Assembly (NCBI GenBank): GCA_938005615.1 | Contig: CALLMV010000013.1 | Location: 21,761 to 85,760 of the forward strand | Direction: 5' to 3' | DNA: 64,000 bases | DNA from: an uncultured Verrucomicrobiae bacterium | GTDB lineage: Bacteria; Verrucomicrobiota; Verrucomicrobiia; JADLBR01; CALLMV01 | In this document: positions 44,108-52,169 of the stretch, piece by piece | Position numbering within the stretch: position 1 is the first letter of the stretch | How the letters are laid out: each line of letters opens with the position of its first letter | Translations under genes and position numbers: made by a program | The notes under the pieces: generated by a model | Database searches by the model: none | What the model was told of the DNA's origin: nothing | The model's input: only the letters and a program-made list of their open reading frames with translations

Positions 44108-45229
44108 TCAGGAAAAAAAATCTCGAATCATACCGGCCACATACTCGAGCTCAGCTAATTCGAGTTCTGGGAAAATCGGGAGAGACAGCACCTCGTGAGA
44201 GACACGATCTGCCGAAGGAAAATCACCCGGTAAATATCCCAGCTCTTCAAAAGCCGGCTGCAAACACACAGGCCTTGGATAATATACATCCGTACCCACA
44301 CCATTTTCCTTAAGAAATTCACGTAGCGAATCACGACGAATCGTACGGATGCTATACTGATTCCAACTGTGCATCGCATTATTTACAACGGATGGGAGAA
44401 TGATATCGCCAACACCCTCCAAATTTTCATTGTAGAATTGCGCATTTCGTCTGCGCAACTCCAGCCAAGAGTCCAGGTGCGGAAGTTTGGCACTGAGCGC
44501 GGCACACTGAATTGAAGAGAGTCGAAAGTTGCCACCGAGCTCCTCATGGACGTAACGCACTTCACTGCCCTGAGCCCGGATCCGCCTTAAGCGCTTGGCA
44601 AAACTCTCATCCTCAGTGCAGATTGCACCGCCCTCACCTAAGGCACCGAGATTTTTTGTCGGGTAAAAACTAAAACAGCCACACTTTCCAAAAGTACCCA
44701 CTTCCTTCTCGTGCCAGCGTGCCCCTTGGGCTTGAGCACAATCCTCAATAACCGGGATTTTTTTGGAATCGGCAATAGCCAAGATATCATCCAACTCAGC
44801 TGGCTGGCCGAACAAATGTACAACGATTACAGCCTTCGTGCGAGGGCTCAACGCACGCCTCAATGCATCGGGATTCAAATTAAAAGTCTCTGATTTAATA
44901 TCTGCAAATACAGGCCTAGCCCCGAGCCGTGCTACCACACTAGCAGTGGAAAAAAAAGTGAAGGCAGGCACCACCACCTCATCACCAGGTCCAATATCAA
45001 GTGCTGTCAATGCAATCAGAAGCGCATCAGTGCCGTTTGAAACTGATACCACATGCTTGATTCCCAAACGTTCAGCAAGAGCTGCCTCAAAGGTGGCAAC
45101 TGCCTCTCCTAGTACTAACTGCTGCTTGGGTAAAAATTCTGAAATTGCCGCCATGACATCCTTACCGACTTTAGCCCATTGGCGGGTCAGATCAAACATG
45201 GGTACAATTCTTTTCTCAGTGACAGTCAC
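44108..45229 (-). CDS. DegT/DnrJ/EryC1/StrS-family aminotransferase
   Basis: PLP-dependent transaminase of nucleotide sugars, 373 residues. RIVPMFDLTRQWAKV opens the fold; NGTDALLIALTALDIGPGDEVVVPAFTFFSTA is the cofactor-phosphate region; the internal aldimine lysine is in FYPTKNLGALGEGG; PVIEDCAQAQGA and QYSIRTIRRDSLREFLKENGVGTDVYYPRPVC are typical. It makes an amino sugar used in surface polysaccharide or antibiotic-type glycans. No sugar-nucleotide dehydratase is adjacent; convergent with hemB with 17 nt between stops. The GTG at 45229 is chosen because the IVPMFDL motif begins before the internal ATG at 45199. Confidence 0.9.
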   Translation of the reverse strand: MTVTEKRIVPMFDLTRQWAKVGKDVMAAISEFLPKQQLVLGEAVATFEAALAERLGIKHVVSVSNGTDALLIALTALDIGPGDEVVVPAFTFFSTASVVARLGARPVFADIKSETFNLNPDALRRALSPRTKAVIVVHLFGQPAELDDILAIADSKKIPVIEDCAQAQGARWHEKEVGTFGKCGCFSFYPTKNLGALGEGGAICTEDESFAKRLRRIRAQGSEVRYVHEELGGNFRLSSIQCAALSAKLPHLDSWLELRRRNAQFYNENLEGVGDIILPSVVNNAMHSWNQYSIRTIRRDSLREFLKENGVGTDVYYPRPVCLQPAFEELGYLPGDFPSADRVSHEVLSLPIFPELELAELEYVAGMIRDFFS

Positions 45230-45276
45230 AGGGAGAACTTAACACAAGGCTCTACGCTCGGCATCAGAAAACTCTT

Positions 45277-45792
45277 TTAGTATCTGACCCGGTCATTTTT
45301 GCGATTCCATTCGAGGAAGGCGAATCTTGCTTCCTCACGGAGAAACGGCACCATCTTCATTCTGCGCCTTTCTGCAGAAAGCTCCAGTTCGTCGTAAATA
45401 AATTGATCTGCAAAACCAATCCTTTTGGCATCCTGTTTAGTGTTCGCGTAGTACACTGTACAGATCCGCGCCCAATAAATCGCTGACAAACACATCGGGC
45501 ATGGTTCACAAGACGTGTAAAGCACACAGTCTGACAAGTCGAAGCGTTGCAATCTTCGCGACGCCCGCCTCAGAGCTACCACCTCGGCGTGTGCAGTTGG
45601 GTCATTTGTTGCAATCACGCGATTATGGCCTTTGGATATCAGTTGACCTTGGCGCACAATCACACAACCGAAAGGACCTCCCTCATTTCTGCGCATACCG
45701 CGCAAAGACTCCGCGATTGCCATGCGCATCCAGTACTCATGCTCTTTGATAGTATCTGCCGATCTGTGCGTGATGTTCTTACCTTTGCTCAC
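45277..45792 (-). CDS. Guanine deaminase-like nucleoside/base deaminase
   Basis: 171 residues of the cytidine-deaminase-fold superfamily. Zinc ligands: His in AHAEVVALR and the cysteine pair in CEPCPMCLSAIYWARI. The pattern NEGGPFGCVIVRQGQLISKGHNRVIATNDPTAHAE and YANTKQDAKRIGFADQFIYDEL matches bacterial guanine deaminase (GuaD) rather than tRNA adenosine deaminase. It would convert guanine to xanthine. Its GTG start lies 14 nt inside the end of the preceding cytosine-deaminase-like gene on the same strand, so the two are translationally linked. Confidence 0.85.
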   Translation of the reverse strand: MSKGKNITHRSADTIKEHEYWMRMAIAESLRGMRRNEGGPFGCVIVRQGQLISKGHNRVIATNDPTAHAEVVALRRASRRLQRFDLSDCVLYTSCEPCPMCLSAIYWARICTVYYANTKQDAKRIGFADQFIYDELELSAERRRMKMVPFLREEARFAFLEWNRKNDRVRY

Positions 45793-46228
45793 CTATATCC
45801 TCCCACCACAATTCGGGATGCTTTGCGATAAACTCTCGCATCATTGCGATGCACTCCTCATCGTTTACCACATCCACACGGATACCCTCTGCGCGCAGTT
45901 CATGAGATGGCCCTTGAAAGTTCACATCCTCCCCTACCACCACTCTCGGAATGCGATAAAGACGCATCATGCCAGAGCACATCACACAGGGAGAAAGCGT
46001 AGAGTAGAGCGTGCAGCGCCTGTACACAGATGCGGGTTGGCGACCGGCGTTGTGGACTGCAGCCATCTCAGCATGAAAGATCGGGCTTCCAGTCTGCACC
46101 CGCATGTTGTGACCTAGTCCTATGATTTGCCCATCATACACTAGTACTGCACCAATCGGTATTCCACCTTCAGCCCGAGATTTCTTTGCCTGTGCGATAG
46201 CCGCATCAAGATAAATATCGCGATTCAT
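45779..46228 (-). CDS. Yeast-type cytosine deaminase (FCY1-like)
   Basis: 149 residues. The sequence follows yeast Fcy1 closely: EGGIPIGAVLVYDGQIIGLGHNMRVQTGSP, zinc histidine and catalytic Glu in FHAEMAAVHNAGR, LYSTLSPCVMCSGMMRLYRIPRVVVGEDVNFQG (zinc cysteines), and the C-terminal LWWEDIGEQR. It deaminates cytosine to uracil. Most bacteria use an unrelated CodA-type enzyme, so this type is notable. It is followed, with overlap, by a guanine-deaminase-like gene, giving a two-enzyme base salvage unit. Confidence 0.86.
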   Translation of the reverse strand: MNRDIYLDAAIAQAKKSRAEGGIPIGAVLVYDGQIIGLGHNMRVQTGSPIFHAEMAAVHNAGRQPASVYRRCTLYSTLSPCVMCSGMMRLYRIPRVVVGEDVNFQGPSHELRAEGIRVDVVNDEECIAMMREFIAKHPELWWEDIGEQR

Positions 46229-46322
46229 TTTTCTGCATTAAACCGCCCACTAAGCCTTTGTCCATTCGCAACAACTAGAAAAAAATTAACTCGCTGTTTG
46301 AGATGAAACCTAGCGTAAAAAG

Positions 46323-46868
46323 TCAACTTTGCGGAGGAAACTTATTCAACTTGCGCTGAAGGCTGCGCCGATCAATACCCAAAACTCTCGCGGCCTGCGA
46401 GACGTTTCCCCCGCAAACGCTTAGCACACGCTGCATGTGTTCCCACTCTGCCCGTGCTAGGCTTGGAGCAGTTGGTATCCGGTCAAACTCTGCTGCTTGC
46501 TCTCCCAGCAAAGCGCAAGCAACCTGCCGCGCATCTGCGGGTTTTGTCAGCACATCTGCTGCGCCCAGACGCATGGCCTCCACGGTCGTTGCGATGCTCC
46601 CAAAACCCGTCAGGAGAATAGCACGGCAAGACGGACTGTGAGCAAGAACGATTTGCAACACGTCCAACCCACTATCTTTACCTAGGCGCAGGTCCACGAC
46701 GGAGTGAGTAATTTGCATTTGCTCGTCCAAAACCGCTTGGACCTCCTGCAATGAGCCTGCTTGTTTTACAAAAAATCCCCGCTCTGTCATGGCCCGGGTC
46801 AAACGTTCGCGAAAAAACGCATCATCCTCCACGATCAACAACCGACCCAGTTCACACTTCGTTTTCAT
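46323..46868 (-). CDS. RegA/PrrA/ActR-type response regulator
   Basis: 181 residues. Receiver domain with LLIVEDD, phospho-acceptor in VVDLRLGKDSGLDVL, LLTGFGSIATTVEAMRLGAADVLTKPADARQV (the block that is typical of RegA), then a linker and a Fis-type helix-turn-helix NVSQAARVLGIDRRSLQRKLNKF. There is no AAA+ domain. RegA family proteins are global redox response regulators. It follows the kinase gene on the same strand, overlapping it by 4 nt. Confidence 0.85.
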   Translation of the reverse strand: MKTKCELGRLLIVEDDAFFRERLTRAMTERGFFVKQAGSLQEVQAVLDEQMQITHSVVDLRLGKDSGLDVLQIVLAHSPSCRAILLTGFGSIATTVEAMRLGAADVLTKPADARQVACALLGEQAAEFDRIPTAPSLARAEWEHMQRVLSVCGGNVSQAARVLGIDRRSLQRKLNKFPPQS

Positions 46869-47686
46869 GAACGCCTATTTTCCAGTGGCAGCCAGAGATG
46901 CGCAGTGGTGCCTGAATCACTGCTTGTGATCATGAATTGCCCGCCGTGTTCTGCAGCAAAAGTCTTCACGATGAACAGCCCTAAACCCATTCCTTGGCCC
47001 GGAGGTTTTGTGGTAAAAAACGGTGTTCCTAGCTGAGAGAGCACCTCACTAGGGATTGGTTCGCCCTCGTTATGCACCTCGCATAACAACCTATCGCGGC
47101 GTACTTGCAAGCGGACTTGTATCTTGCCGCGAGAGACCTCAGTCGCATCCAATGCGTTGTCTACAAGCACCGCTACGCATCGAGCCGCACCATCCACATT
47201 GCGCAAGACCACGTACTCGTCTGCACACTGCCAGACTAATCGCTCTTGAGGATGCGTGCGGTGCATCTTTTCGATAGCCAGGTCGCGCAAACTCCACAGA
47301 TCCAGACGCTCCACAACCTCTGCGTTCTCACGCATGCCCGACAAGCGCATCCTGTCGAGAATCTCACGGCAACGTTCCAGTTGTGTACGGATCAGCCTCG
47401 CGTCTGCTTTGCACTCACCGTTTCTGCAAACCTCACAGGCCTGCCTCTCAAAGTCCGCGCTGATCACCGCAATTGTCCCGAGGGGAGTGCTTAACTCGTG
47501 GGCCACGCCTGCTGTGAGGGTCGCTATTGCGGCCAGATCCGCAGGCTGGTATCGCACGCATTGAGGTGCTGTGTGCAGTGATTGACCAAATCTACTATTT
47601 TTAGTTCTTTTCAGTAACCAGGAAAAAATCATCCCCGTGGCAAAGCCTAGTAGATAGAGAGGCCAAGATTGTCGCCGAGAAGTCAT
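46865..47686 (-). CDS. RegB/PrrB-like sensor histidine kinase
   Basis: 273 residues. One short N-terminal membrane segment (LYLLGFATGMIFSWLL), then H-box LTAGVAHELSTPLGTIAVI (His about 73) and an HATPase domain (NALDATEVSRGK, FFTTKPPGQGMGLGLFIVKTFAAEHGG). RegB-like features are AHELxTPLxTI and RCREILDRM, containing the cysteine that in RegB is redox-active. Unlike RegB it has one, not six, membrane segments and no GGxxNPF quinone site. Between the H-box and RCREIL are three more cysteines, CEVCRNGEC. It probably phosphorylates the RegA-like protein downstream. Confidence 0.85.
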   Translation of the reverse strand: MTSRRQSWPLYLLGFATGMIFSWLLKRTKNSRFGQSLHTAPQCVRYQPADLAAIATLTAGVAHELSTPLGTIAVISADFERQACEVCRNGECKADARLIRTQLERCREILDRMRLSGMRENAEVVERLDLWSLRDLAIEKMHRTHPQERLVWQCADEYVVLRNVDGAARCVAVLVDNALDATEVSRGKIQVRLQVRRDRLLCEVHNEGEPIPSEVLSQLGTPFFTTKPPGQGMGLGLFIVKTFAAEHGGQFMITSSDSGTTAHLWLPLENRRS

Positions 47687-47739
47687 TGACTGGAGTGATT
47701 ATTTAACTTTCGTTAACCGTTCTCAACACCGAATCAACT

Positions 47740-47845
47740 GCGGCATTTTGCCGCGGTTCAATCCTTAGTCAGTGTGATCCCTGTACCGAAGGCGCCCGGG
47801 ATGACTCTTCGTTCAAAGCTATCACACAAGCTCAAAGATTGAACC
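47740..47845 (+). ncRNA. Candidate structured RNA or leader element
   Basis: Between the divergent RegB-like kinase gene and the exported-protein gene at 47977. Three nested perfect stems: GGTTCAATC (47755-47763) with GATTGAACC (47837-47845), GTGTGAT (47772-47778) with ATCACAC (47821-47827), and CGAAG (47787-47791) with CTTCG (47807-47811). A small hairpin GCGGC-ATTTT-GCCGC (47740-47754) is stacked on its 5' side. Strand assignment is open; plus is given because it would be a leader of the 47977 gene. There is no T tract. It matches no riboswitch that I know. It could also be a DNA-level operator set. Confidence 0.42.
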
Positions 47846-47976
47846 AAGAACATCCAGATTATCTATGCACAAGCACTTTTACCCAGGGTTGCTTTTCGTT
47901 TTCATCGCCCGAGGGCTAATTGGTGAAAAGAAATTAATTTCTAGAAAGTTTATCTGTTAATTGTTAATCCTCAAGG

Positions 47977-48651
47977 GTGAATAAGATCCTTACTACTTTT
48001 ACAGCAAACCTGGGCCTGATCACGAGCTTACTGGCCTCGGATACACTCATTACTCGTGAACGAATCGGTGTGCTCGACACCTCACTAAGCGAAATTCAGA
48101 TCATCGAGCAATTTGGTCAAGAAGTTGTGAGCACTCGCGAACTGTTCGTCGAAGGCGAACTCTTAGCCACCCAAACCTTGCTTTTCGAAGGCACGCCCCG
48201 AGAACTCATCATCAACTGGGAAGACGAAGAGACTCGCGACAAAATTTCCTCCGTCAGCATCGAACAACCAGAATCCCCCTACGCTACCTCCAACGGCATC
48301 CGCGTGGGCCTGCCCCTAACAGAGCTCGTGAAACTCAACGACAACATACCAATTCAATTTTATGGCTTTGGCTGGGATTACTCAGGCTACATGCCCAGAT
48401 TTACAAAAGGTCCGCTTTCGGAAAGTTATCCTTGGCTTGCCGCAGTCGTCGGACTGAGCGATGCCGACTGGGAAAAATACGGAAATACCCTGATGAATGA
48501 ACTGGCGGGTGATGAATTACAAAGCTCCGATTTGCCAGCCGCTAAAGAGATCCCGCTGAAACTAGTCAACCTCATCATCAATGTTGAGGCTGGCGAATCA
48601 GTGTCAGAAACTGGGCCTGATGATGAAACCGGCCTGCCTTCCGAGGAATAA
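47977..48651 (+). CDS. Hypothetical exported protein
   Basis: 224 residues of unknown function. The GTG start gives MNKILTTFTANLGLITSLLASDTLIT, a signal-like sequence with a plausible cleavage after SLLAS. The mature part is acidic, with RERIGVLDTSLSEIQIIEQFGQEV, then GFGWDYSGYMPRFTKGPLSESYPW, and ends in a run of Asp/Glu/Gly (ETGPDDETGLPSEE). The structured element lies in its leader region. The SbtA-like transporter follows by 64 nt, so co-transcription is possible. I recognise no family. Confidence 0.62.
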   Translation: MNKILTTFTANLGLITSLLASDTLITRERIGVLDTSLSEIQIIEQFGQEVVSTRELFVEGELLATQTLLFEGTPRELIINWEDEETRDKISSVSIEQPESPYATSNGIRVGLPLTELVKLNDNIPIQFYGFGWDYSGYMPRFTKGPLSESYPWLAAVVGLSDADWEKYGNTLMNELAGDELQSSDLPAAKEIPLKLVNLIINVEAGESVSETGPDDETGLPSEE

Positions 48652-48715
48652 AATTCACTGGCCACAACTCACATCTAGGAACAAGACTTTAAATGTCTGA
48701 TTCAGTCCTGAAATA

Positions 48716-49672
48716 ATGTCAGCAATAGATCCTGTTCTTTTCTTTTTTATCCTTGGGCTTGTCGGCGCCTTGGCCAAATCCGACCTACGCATTCCACGCG
48801 AAATCACAGACGCCATGAGCATTTACCTGCTGCTTGCCATCGGCCTTAAAGGTGGAATCCAGCTCCACAGCACTGGCCTGGGTCGAATCTGGTGGCCGCT
48901 GCTTCTCACACTAGCCCTCGGGATTGTGATTCCCGTGGTCGCATTTATCATCCTGCGCAAATTCGGCAGGTTTAGCGTAGTGGATGCCGCAGCCATTTCC
49001 GCACACTACGGTTCAACGAGCGTGATTACTTTTGCAGTCGCCCAGGCATTTTTGGCCAACCGCGACATTGACCATGAGCCGGAAATGGTCGTCCTCATGG
49101 TTGCAATGGAAATTCCTGCAATACTTGTCGGGCTAATGCTCGCCCGCGTGCTCAAAGGCGGGCATAAAGTCGCCTGGGCACATAGTCTTAGAGAAGTCGT
49201 TTTAGGCAAAAGTGTGCTATTACTGCTCGGCGGACTTTTGGTAGGAATGGTCAACGGCCCGGAGCGGCTAAGCGAGACAAACTGGTTTTTTACGGTACCC
49301 ATGAAGGGCGTACTAGCGCTTTTTATGGTGGGCATGGGCGTGGCAGCGGCACAACGGCTTGCCGAAGTGCGACTAGCCGGATTGTTTCTCGTTGGTTTTG
49401 CCCTACTGATGCCGCTTGTAAGCGCAACTTTTGGAATACTCTCGGGCTTAATGGCTGGCTTTTCAGAAGGTGGTATTCTGCTCATGGCAGTCATCTCTGC
49501 CAGTGCCAGCTATATCGCCGCACCTGCTGCTGTGCGCGTGGCACTTCCCGACGCTAACCCGGGATACTACTTGGTGGCATCATTGGGCATCACTTTCCCG
49601 TTCAACGTTCTCTTTGGAATTCCGATTTATCACCAGATGACAAAGTGGGCCTTGTTGTGGGGAGTAATTTAA
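48716..49672 (+). CDS. sbtA: Sodium-dependent bicarbonate transporter (SbtA family)
   Basis: 318 residues, about ten membrane segments in two halves. Family features: KSDLRIPREITDAMSIYLLLAIGLKGGIQL, ISAHYGSTSVITFAVAQAFL (the substrate/Na+ region GSTS), and in the second half ISASASYIAAPAAVRVALPDANPGYYLVASLGITFPFNVLFGIPIY. SbtA takes up bicarbonate with Na+ in cyanobacteria; many non-photosynthetic bacteria also carry it. The regulator SbtB is not adjacent. Here it may supply bicarbonate for carboxylation or pH control. It is convergent with the next gene, with 12 nt between stops. Confidence 0.88.
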   Translation: MSAIDPVLFFFILGLVGALAKSDLRIPREITDAMSIYLLLAIGLKGGIQLHSTGLGRIWWPLLLTLALGIVIPVVAFIILRKFGRFSVVDAAAISAHYGSTSVITFAVAQAFLANRDIDHEPEMVVLMVAMEIPAILVGLMLARVLKGGHKVAWAHSLREVVLGKSVLLLLGGLLVGMVNGPERLSETNWFFTVPMKGVLALFMVGMGVAAAQRLAEVRLAGLFLVGFALLMPLVSATFGILSGLMAGFSEGGILLMAVISASASYIAAPAAVRVALPDANPGYYLVASLGITFPFNVLFGIPIYHQMTKWALLWGVI

Positions 49673-49683
49673 TCCCCTCTTTT

Positions 49684-50394
49684 TCACTCAATGATTAATT
49701 GCCAAATCTGTCTTAAGCCGCGGATGTGTGAGTTGAACATGTATGACTTTCTCATGCAGGGCATAATTTCTTTTGAGTAAACGAAAAAAGAGTTTCTCAG
49801 GTTGTATGTAACATTACGTGACAACCAAGTGTACCAACCTTGTTTGTCTAATGATTGATGATGCTTTCGTCTGCCGGCTTTTTTTTCTGAGTAATGAGGA
49901 TTATCCAGGAGGAATCGCACGCGTTCTTGGATGGGTTCGAGTTCGGTGAGTTTGAGCCGAGGGTCTTCGATCAGAAAGCTTTCGCCTGTTTTGCTGTGTT
50001 CGTAAACGAGGATTTTGCGGGTGCCGCGCTCGAGTTTGTCCACGGGCTTGAGGACTTTTTTGCGCTCAAGCATGACGGCAAGGACGTAACGCACGGCAGT
50101 GTCCTCCGGCGCACCTTGTGTGATGAGACGCCGCAGGAGTGATTCCACGTCGTTTTTGGCTATGGGTTCTGGGGCGGACTGGCGGACGTGAAATTCGCTT
50201 TGCCAGCGTGAGGCTATTTCTTCAGCAGTGTGTGGGGATTTTTCCCAGCCCTCGAGGCTGTAATCCAGGCGCACCCATTCGCGCGGGGTCTCGCGTAACA
50301 CGCTGATGAATTTTTCGCCGTCGGTGAATGCGCGGCCGGTGGCATGGCAGACTTTTGACGGCGGGCTAATGTTCCAATCTCGTGCGAGTGTCAT
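49684..50394 (-). CDS. Conserved hypothetical protein
   Basis: About 236 residues from ATG 50394 (MTLARDWNISPPSKVCHATGRAFTDGEKFISVLRETP). The N-terminal 170 residues contain CHATGRAF and RREDYSLEGWEK-like spacing with a DxxRY pattern, a sequence type I associate with small conserved proteins of planctomycetes and verrucomicrobia of unknown function. The last about 65 residues (AGRRKHHQSLDKQGWYTWLSRNVTYNLRN and following) look different, being basic and aromatic. They could be a natural extension or the product of a frameshift near nt 49870. No function named. Convergent with sbtA. Confidence 0.6.
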   Translation of the reverse strand: MTLARDWNISPPSKVCHATGRAFTDGEKFISVLRETPREWVRLDYSLEGWEKSPHTAEEIASRWQSEFHVRQSAPEPIAKNDVESLLRRLITQGAPEDTAVRYVLAVMLERKKVLKPVDKLERGTRKILVYEHSKTGESFLIEDPRLKLTELEPIQERVRFLLDNPHYSEKKAGRRKHHQSLDKQGWYTWLSRNVTYNLRNSFFVYSKEIMPCMRKSYMFNSHIRGLRQIWQLIIE

Positions 50395-50498
50395 AGCAGC
50401 GCATATTGTCGCAACAATCGGCGGGAGCAAGAATTGGCTCGCAGGCGGCGTGAGGGCTGATCACTTGCGCGAATTTGCGTGACTGCTACGTAAGCGCG

Positions 50499-51383
50499 AT
50501 GAGCAAGATTTTCGCAAAGATTGAGAATTCAGCGTTTTTTCAGAGGTTTATCCTGGGGGTCATAATATTTAGCGCGGTGGTGGTGGGGTTGGAGACGTCG
50601 CGCAGTGTGATGGCGCAATACAGTGCGGTTTTGCATTTGCTGGATAACGTCATCATTTCGATTTTTGTGGTGGAAGTTTTGATGAAGTGGGCTGCTCGCT
50701 GGCCGAGGCCGTGGACGTATTTTCAGGATGGGTGGAACGTGTTTGATTTTGTGATTGTGGTCGCGTGTCTGCTGCCGGCGACTAACGGGGCAGTGACTGT
50801 GGTGCGACTGTTCCGTGTGCTGCGGGTGTTGAGGATGGTGCGGGCGATTCCTCGGTTGCGACTCATTGTGGGCAGCCTGCTGCATAGTTTGCCCTCGATG
50901 TTTTATGTGTCGCTGTTGTTGGCCATGTTGTTTTATGTTTATGCGGTTGCCGGGGTGTTTCTGTTTCGTGAAAACGACCCGGTGCACTTTGGTGATCTAC
51001 CCACGGCATTGGTCTCGCTGTTCCGTGTGGTGACTCTCGAGGATTGGACCGACATCATGTATATCCAAATGTATGGGTCGGCGGAGTATGTCTCGTTTGA
51101 GCGCGACGTAGCGGCACTGATGTCCGGGCCGGATGTCGTATCACGGGCAATGCCAATCACGGGAGCATTGTATTTTATCAGCTTTGTGGTGCTGGGCACA
51201 ATGATCACGTTGAATCTGGTGATTGGTGTGATCGTGAACAGTATGAGCGAGGCGCAGAAGGAAGTGGCCGAGGAAAAAATTCACGAACTTATGGCTCATG
51301 AACATCAGCCCCGGACGGCGCGAATCGCTGCGTTGAAAAAACAGTTGGAAAAAATTTCTGAGGAACTTGACAAGTTGTCCTGA
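50499..51383 (+). CDS. Voltage-gated ion channel, single-domain (BacNav/CavAb type)
   Basis: 294 residues from ATG 50499. Six membrane segments in the NaChBac layout: S1 (RFILGVIIFSAVVVGLE), S2 (LLDNVIISIFVVEVLMKW), S3 (WNVFDFVIVVACLL), voltage sensor S4 with Arg every third position (VVRLFRVLRVLRMVRAIPRLR), S5, pore helix, and S6 (ITGALYFISFVVLGTMITLNLVIGVIVNSM). The selectivity filter is TLEDWTD (169-175), with acidic residues at the three positions changed to Asp in the Ca2+-selective CavAb. The C-terminus (about 255-292) is a predicted coiled coil, as in tetrameric BacNav channels. The TTG at 50475 is a weaker start. Confidence 0.9.
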   Translation: MSKIFAKIENSAFFQRFILGVIIFSAVVVGLETSRSVMAQYSAVLHLLDNVIISIFVVEVLMKWAARWPRPWTYFQDGWNVFDFVIVVACLLPATNGAVTVVRLFRVLRVLRMVRAIPRLRLIVGSLLHSLPSMFYVSLLLAMLFYVYAVAGVFLFRENDPVHFGDLPTALVSLFRVVTLEDWTDIMYIQMYGSAEYVSFERDVAALMSGPDVVSRAMPITGALYFISFVVLGTMITLNLVIGVIVNSMSEAQKEVAEEKIHELMAHEHQPRTARIAALKKQLEKISEELDKLS

Positions 51384-51401
51384 TTGGAGCCGAGGTTGAC
51401 G

Positions 51402-52169
51402 ATGCTCATCACGCATGTTCAGCAGCGCTTGCAGGCGATTGCGCGCGACTTCGGCTGTGAGACTGGGATCTTCGGGTATCAGTATGAGTGGCCGTTGCTT
51501 TGGCTGCGCCGGATTATTCATCAAGGGCCTGTGCTGTATCTTTCCGCTGGGATTCATGGGGATGAGCCTGCAGGTGTGGAGGCGCTGTTGCAGATCTTAG
51601 AACGGCCACCGGCAGGCCTGGGGGAATTTTCTTTGCTCGCGTGCCCGGTGCTGAATCCTGCAGGTCTTGAAAAGGGCACACGTGGGGATAAACACGGCGT
51701 GGATTTGAACCGTGACTACAAAAAGTTTTCTACAGACGTGACGCGGGCTCATCGCGATTTTCTTTTGAGTGGTGCGGCCCCGGAGTTGGCGGTGTCTTTT
51801 CACGAGGATTGGGAGGCGCGGGGTTTTTACTTGTATGAGATTAATACGAGCACACGGCCTCTGGTGGGGCGTCGAGTTGTTGCGCAACTGGGGAAACAGT
51901 TTGCGGTGGATACATCTGAAAAAATTGATGGTCATGTCCCAACGGCTGCGGGCTACATTCATCATCCTCCGGAGGCCGATCTGCCAGAGGAGTGGCCCGA
52001 GGCGATCTGGTTGGTGAAAAATTTTTCGTGTTTATCGTTGACGTTTGAAACGCCAAGCACTGCGGATTTTGCACAGCGCGTAGCGATGCATGTCGCGGCT
52101 TTTCAATCCGCAGTGGAGGAGTTTTTGAAGGTTGTTGCAGGGAGTTCCTGCAGGGAGAATGTGCGATGA
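51402..52169 (+). CDS. M14-family zinc carboxypeptidase-like protein
   Basis: 255 residues from ATG 51402. Zinc ligands of the M14/AstE-like fold: HGDEPAGVEALLQ (His and Glu about 54-57) and a later histidine in SFHEDWEARGFYLYE; substrate-binding NRDYKKF; catalytic Glu in LTFETPSTADF near residue 215. It resembles bacterial small M14 peptidases such as MpaA and succinylglutamate desuccinylase/aspartoacylase-type hydrolases. Cytoplasmic, no signal peptide. The TGA overlaps the next ATG by 4 nt, linking it to the ATP-grasp-like gene. The substrate is unknown. Confidence 0.82.
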   Translation: MLITHVQQRLQAIARDFGCETGIFGYQYEWPLLWLRRIIHQGPVLYLSAGIHGDEPAGVEALLQILERPPAGLGEFSLLACPVLNPAGLEKGTRGDKHGVDLNRDYKKFSTDVTRAHRDFLLSGAAPELAVSFHEDWEARGFYLYEINTSTRPLVGRRVVAQLGKQFAVDTSEKIDGHVPTAAGYIHHPPEADLPEEWPEAIWLVKNFSCLSLTFETPSTADFAQRVAMHVAAFQSAVEEFLKVVAGSSCRENVR

